Assembly: GCA_002787295.1 (NCBI GenBank)
Contig: PCWJ01000031.1
Coordinates: 25,150 to 31,369 of the forward strand
Direction: 5' to 3'
Source: Candidatus Nealsonbacteria bacterium CG11_big_fil_rev_8_21_14_0_20_37_68
GTDB taxonomy: Bacteria; Patescibacteriota; Minisyncoccia; Minisyncoccales; GCA-002782225
DNA: 6,220 nt
Shown: one piece after another, positions 5,734-6,220 of the stretch
How the letters are laid out: each line of letters begins with the position of its first letter
Position numbering within the stretch: position 1 is the first letter of the stretch
Translations under genes and position numbers: made by a program
The notes under the pieces: generated by a model
Told to the model about the DNA's origin: nothing
The model's input: the letters and a program-made list of their open reading frames with translations, nothing else
Database searches by the model: none

Positions 5734-5760
5734 TTATCGCTCGCCAAGGGCGAGCGATAA
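5734..5760. repeat. Perfect GC-rich hairpin between the membrane-protein gene and tRNA-Thr
   Basis: Arms 5734-5745 and 5749-5760 form a perfect 12-bp stem (core CGCTCGCC/GGCGAGCG) with a 3-base AAG loop. It starts 14 bases after the stop codon and ends 5 bases before the tRNA. No T-run follows, so a standard intrinsic terminator is doubtful. It could be a dispersed palindrome or a processing site ahead of the tRNA. Confidence 0.85.
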
Positions 5761-5765
5761 TGTTC

Positions 5766-5837
5766 GCCGACGTAGCTCAGTGGTAGAGCAATGGTTTTGT
5801 AAACCATTGGTCGGGTGTTCAAATCACCCCGTCGGCT
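5766..5837 (+). tRNA. tRNA-Thr, anticodon UGU
   Basis: A full cloverleaf can be drawn. The acceptor GCCGACG pairs with CGTCGGC (5830-5836); the D-arm is GCTC/GAGC around AGTGGTA; the anticodon stem ATGGT/ACCAT (5791-5795, 5803-5807) carries the loop TTTGTAA with anticodon TGT at 5798-5800. The T-arm is GGGTG/CACCC with loop TTCAAAT. The discriminator base is T (5837), and CCA is not encoded, so it must be added after transcription. It reads ACA codons. It stands 53 bases before the rRNA promoter on the same strand. Confidence 0.96.
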
Positions 5838-5850
5838 CTCGGTGGATAAA

Positions 5851-5886
5851 CCGCAGGGGGGAGCCCGACCGCTGGCTCCCTTGTGG
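5851..5886. repeat. Imperfect GC-rich hairpin after tRNA-Thr
   Basis: GGGAGCC/GGCTCCC (5859-5865 with 5874-5880) forms a 7-bp stem with an 8-base loop. It can be extended outward by CCGCA with TGTGG (5851-5855 with 5882-5886) across a small internal loop. It lies 13 bases past the tRNA and 4 before the rRNA promoter -35. With no U-tract it may be a processing or weak termination structure for the tRNA transcript, or another dispersed palindrome. Confidence 0.55.
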
Positions 5887-5890
5887 GGGC

Positions 5891-5918
5891 TTGACATAAC
5901 TTTTTAAAAGAATATAAT
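5891..5918 (+). promoter_or_regulatory. Consensus promoter upstream of 16S rRNA
   Basis: TTGACA (5891-5896) and TATAAT (5913-5918) both match the sigma-70 consensus perfectly, with a 16-base spacer. It is the strongest promoter in the window, as expected for rRNA. The predicted start is near 5925, leaving a leader of about 200 bases. The other possibility is that it drives a small RNA ending at the terminator-like hairpin near 6038. Confidence 0.85.
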
Positions 5919-5977
5919 TAAAGTAGAAAATAAAAGTTATATGTATCGGACAGGATGGTAAAATAAAAAGAAAAAAA

Positions 5978-6038
5978 GAAGACATCAAACAAAACCGTGA
6001 AGGTGTCGGAAAATTCGGATGTCTTCACGGTTTTGTTT
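5978..6038 (+). terminator. Terminator-like hairpin with an overlapping alternative pairing in the rRNA leader
   Basis: Arms 5987-6002 and 6023-6038 form a perfect 16-bp stem (core CCGTGAAG/CTTCACGG, then TTTTGTTT on the 3' side) with a 20-base loop. This has the shape of an intrinsic terminator. A second perfect 9-bp pairing, GAAGACATC (5978-5986) with GATGTCTTC (6018-6026), competes for CTTC at 6023-6026. GACATC (5981-5986) can also pair with GGTGTC (6002-6007, one G-U). The layout resembles an attenuator, or marks the end of a small RNA of about 115 bases. Function is inferred only. Confidence 0.6.
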
Positions 6039-6040
6039 TG

Positions 6041-6056
6041 TCCGCCAGTTGGCGGA
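6041..6056. repeat. Short perfect GC-rich palindrome in the rRNA leader
   Basis: TCCGCC (6041-6046) and GGCGGA (6051-6056) enclose AGTT. It begins right after the T-rich arm of the upstream hairpin. Its composition resembles the GC-rich palindromes at 2775-2816 and 5734-5760 and contrasts with its AT-rich surroundings. Confidence 0.7.
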
Positions 6057-6127
6057 TTGGATTGAAAAGGAAAGAACCTTGAGAATTAAATATTGTATTA
6101 GTTTCTTAGAGTTGTCCCGAATTAATT

Positions 6128-6220
6128 TTTTTTGAGAGTTTGATCTTGGCTCAGGATGAACGCTAGCGGCGTGGATAAGGCATGCAAGTCATGGGGTCCT
6201 TCGAAGCTCGCAAGAGCGGA
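6128..6220 (+). rRNA. 16S ribosomal RNA, 5' end only
   Basis: The first 93 bases or so of small-subunit rRNA, continuing past the window. Conserved 5' landmarks are clear: AGAGTTTGATC at 6135-6145, TGGCTCAGGATGAACGCTAG just after, and CATGCAAGTC near 6181. The start is set by counting back from the AGAGTTTGATC block, which begins at position 8 in E. coli numbering; it is approximate by a few bases. The base after GATC is T where common bacteria have A or C. Continuation with 23S and 5S is expected but not visible. Confidence 0.97.

Larger units (their letters stand above)
5925..6127 (+). promoter_or_regulatory. rRNA leader (about 200 bases)
   Basis: The stretch between the consensus promoter and 16S has no credible protein gene. 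It contains an A-rich first 55 bases, the competing hairpins at 5978-6038, a GC-rich palindrome at 6041-6056, then AT-rich sequence running into the 16S 5' end. I could not recognise a boxA antitermination element. The left half of the 16S processing stem probably lies in the last 60 bases, but its partner is outside the window. Confidence 0.55.

Noticed and set aside
5583..5897. Minus-strand open frame of 104 codons across the tRNA region
   Set aside because: Its middle (GDLNTRPMVYKTIALPLSY) is the well-known false protein read from the complement of a tRNA gene; it also overlaps the membrane-protein gene and the hairpins.
5941..5961. Six-codon leader peptide (MYRTGW) in the rRNA leader
   Set aside because: Its position before competing hairpins is suggestive, but there is no ribosome binding site, no run of one regulatory codon, and so short a frame arises easily by chance.
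5927..6082. Open frame of about 50 codons across the rRNA leader hairpins
   Set aside because: No ATG or other credible start before the hairpin, and the frame is a by-product of the A-rich and palindromic sequence.
1..6220. Alternative genetic code (TGA as Gly, as in some Patescibacteria)
   Set aside because: All complete genes read through with standard codons, end in TAA, and need no in-frame TGA to restore conserved sequence.

Overview
The window looks like chromosomal DNA from a bacterium of the Candidate Phyla Radiation (Patescibacteria), most likely a Parcubacteria-type lineage. The reasons are the AT-rich composition, the very compact housekeeping gene set, the short EF-Ts, a small membrane-anchored hypothetical gene of a kind I recall from these genomes, and the 5' end of the 16S rRNA. 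This placement is from memory and was not searched. All six complete reading frames end in TAA and read normally with the standard bacterial code. There is no sign that TGA is used as a sense codon.

Layout. On the minus strand, dnaB (replicative helicase) is followed by recR, which runs off the left edge. Diverging from dnaB is a 112-residue GGQ-domain protein, a codon-independent release or ribosome-rescue factor type, with a near-consensus promoter and the only clear Shine-Dalgarno sequence in the window. It converges on cysS (minus strand), and the two share a bidirectional terminator. cysS is divergent from rpsB-tsf (ribosomal protein S2 and EF-Ts); their promoters overlap and predict leaderless or very short-leader mRNAs. 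After tsf come an octamer tandem repeat, a small single-pass membrane protein of unknown function, a perfect GC-rich hairpin and a tRNA-Thr(UGU). A consensus promoter then drives a leader of about 200 nt with competing hairpins, and 16S rRNA runs off the right edge.

Functionally this is an information-processing neighbourhood: replication and repair (DnaB, RecR), translation (S2, EF-Ts, CysRS, GGQ factor, tRNA-Thr, 16S rRNA). I see no defence system, mobile element with a transposase, or CRISPR array.

The unusual content lies in repeats and non-coding structure. A 42-nt GC-rich palindrome sits exactly in frame inside cysS, splitting a heptamer tandem repeat. A diffuse AT-rich repeat supplies the last codons of rpsB and reaches the start of tsf. 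Two further perfect GC-rich hairpins flank the tRNA/rRNA region. The rRNA leader contains a terminator-like 16-bp hairpin with an overlapping alternative pairing. CysRS also appears to have Asp in place of one of the four zinc-binding residues.
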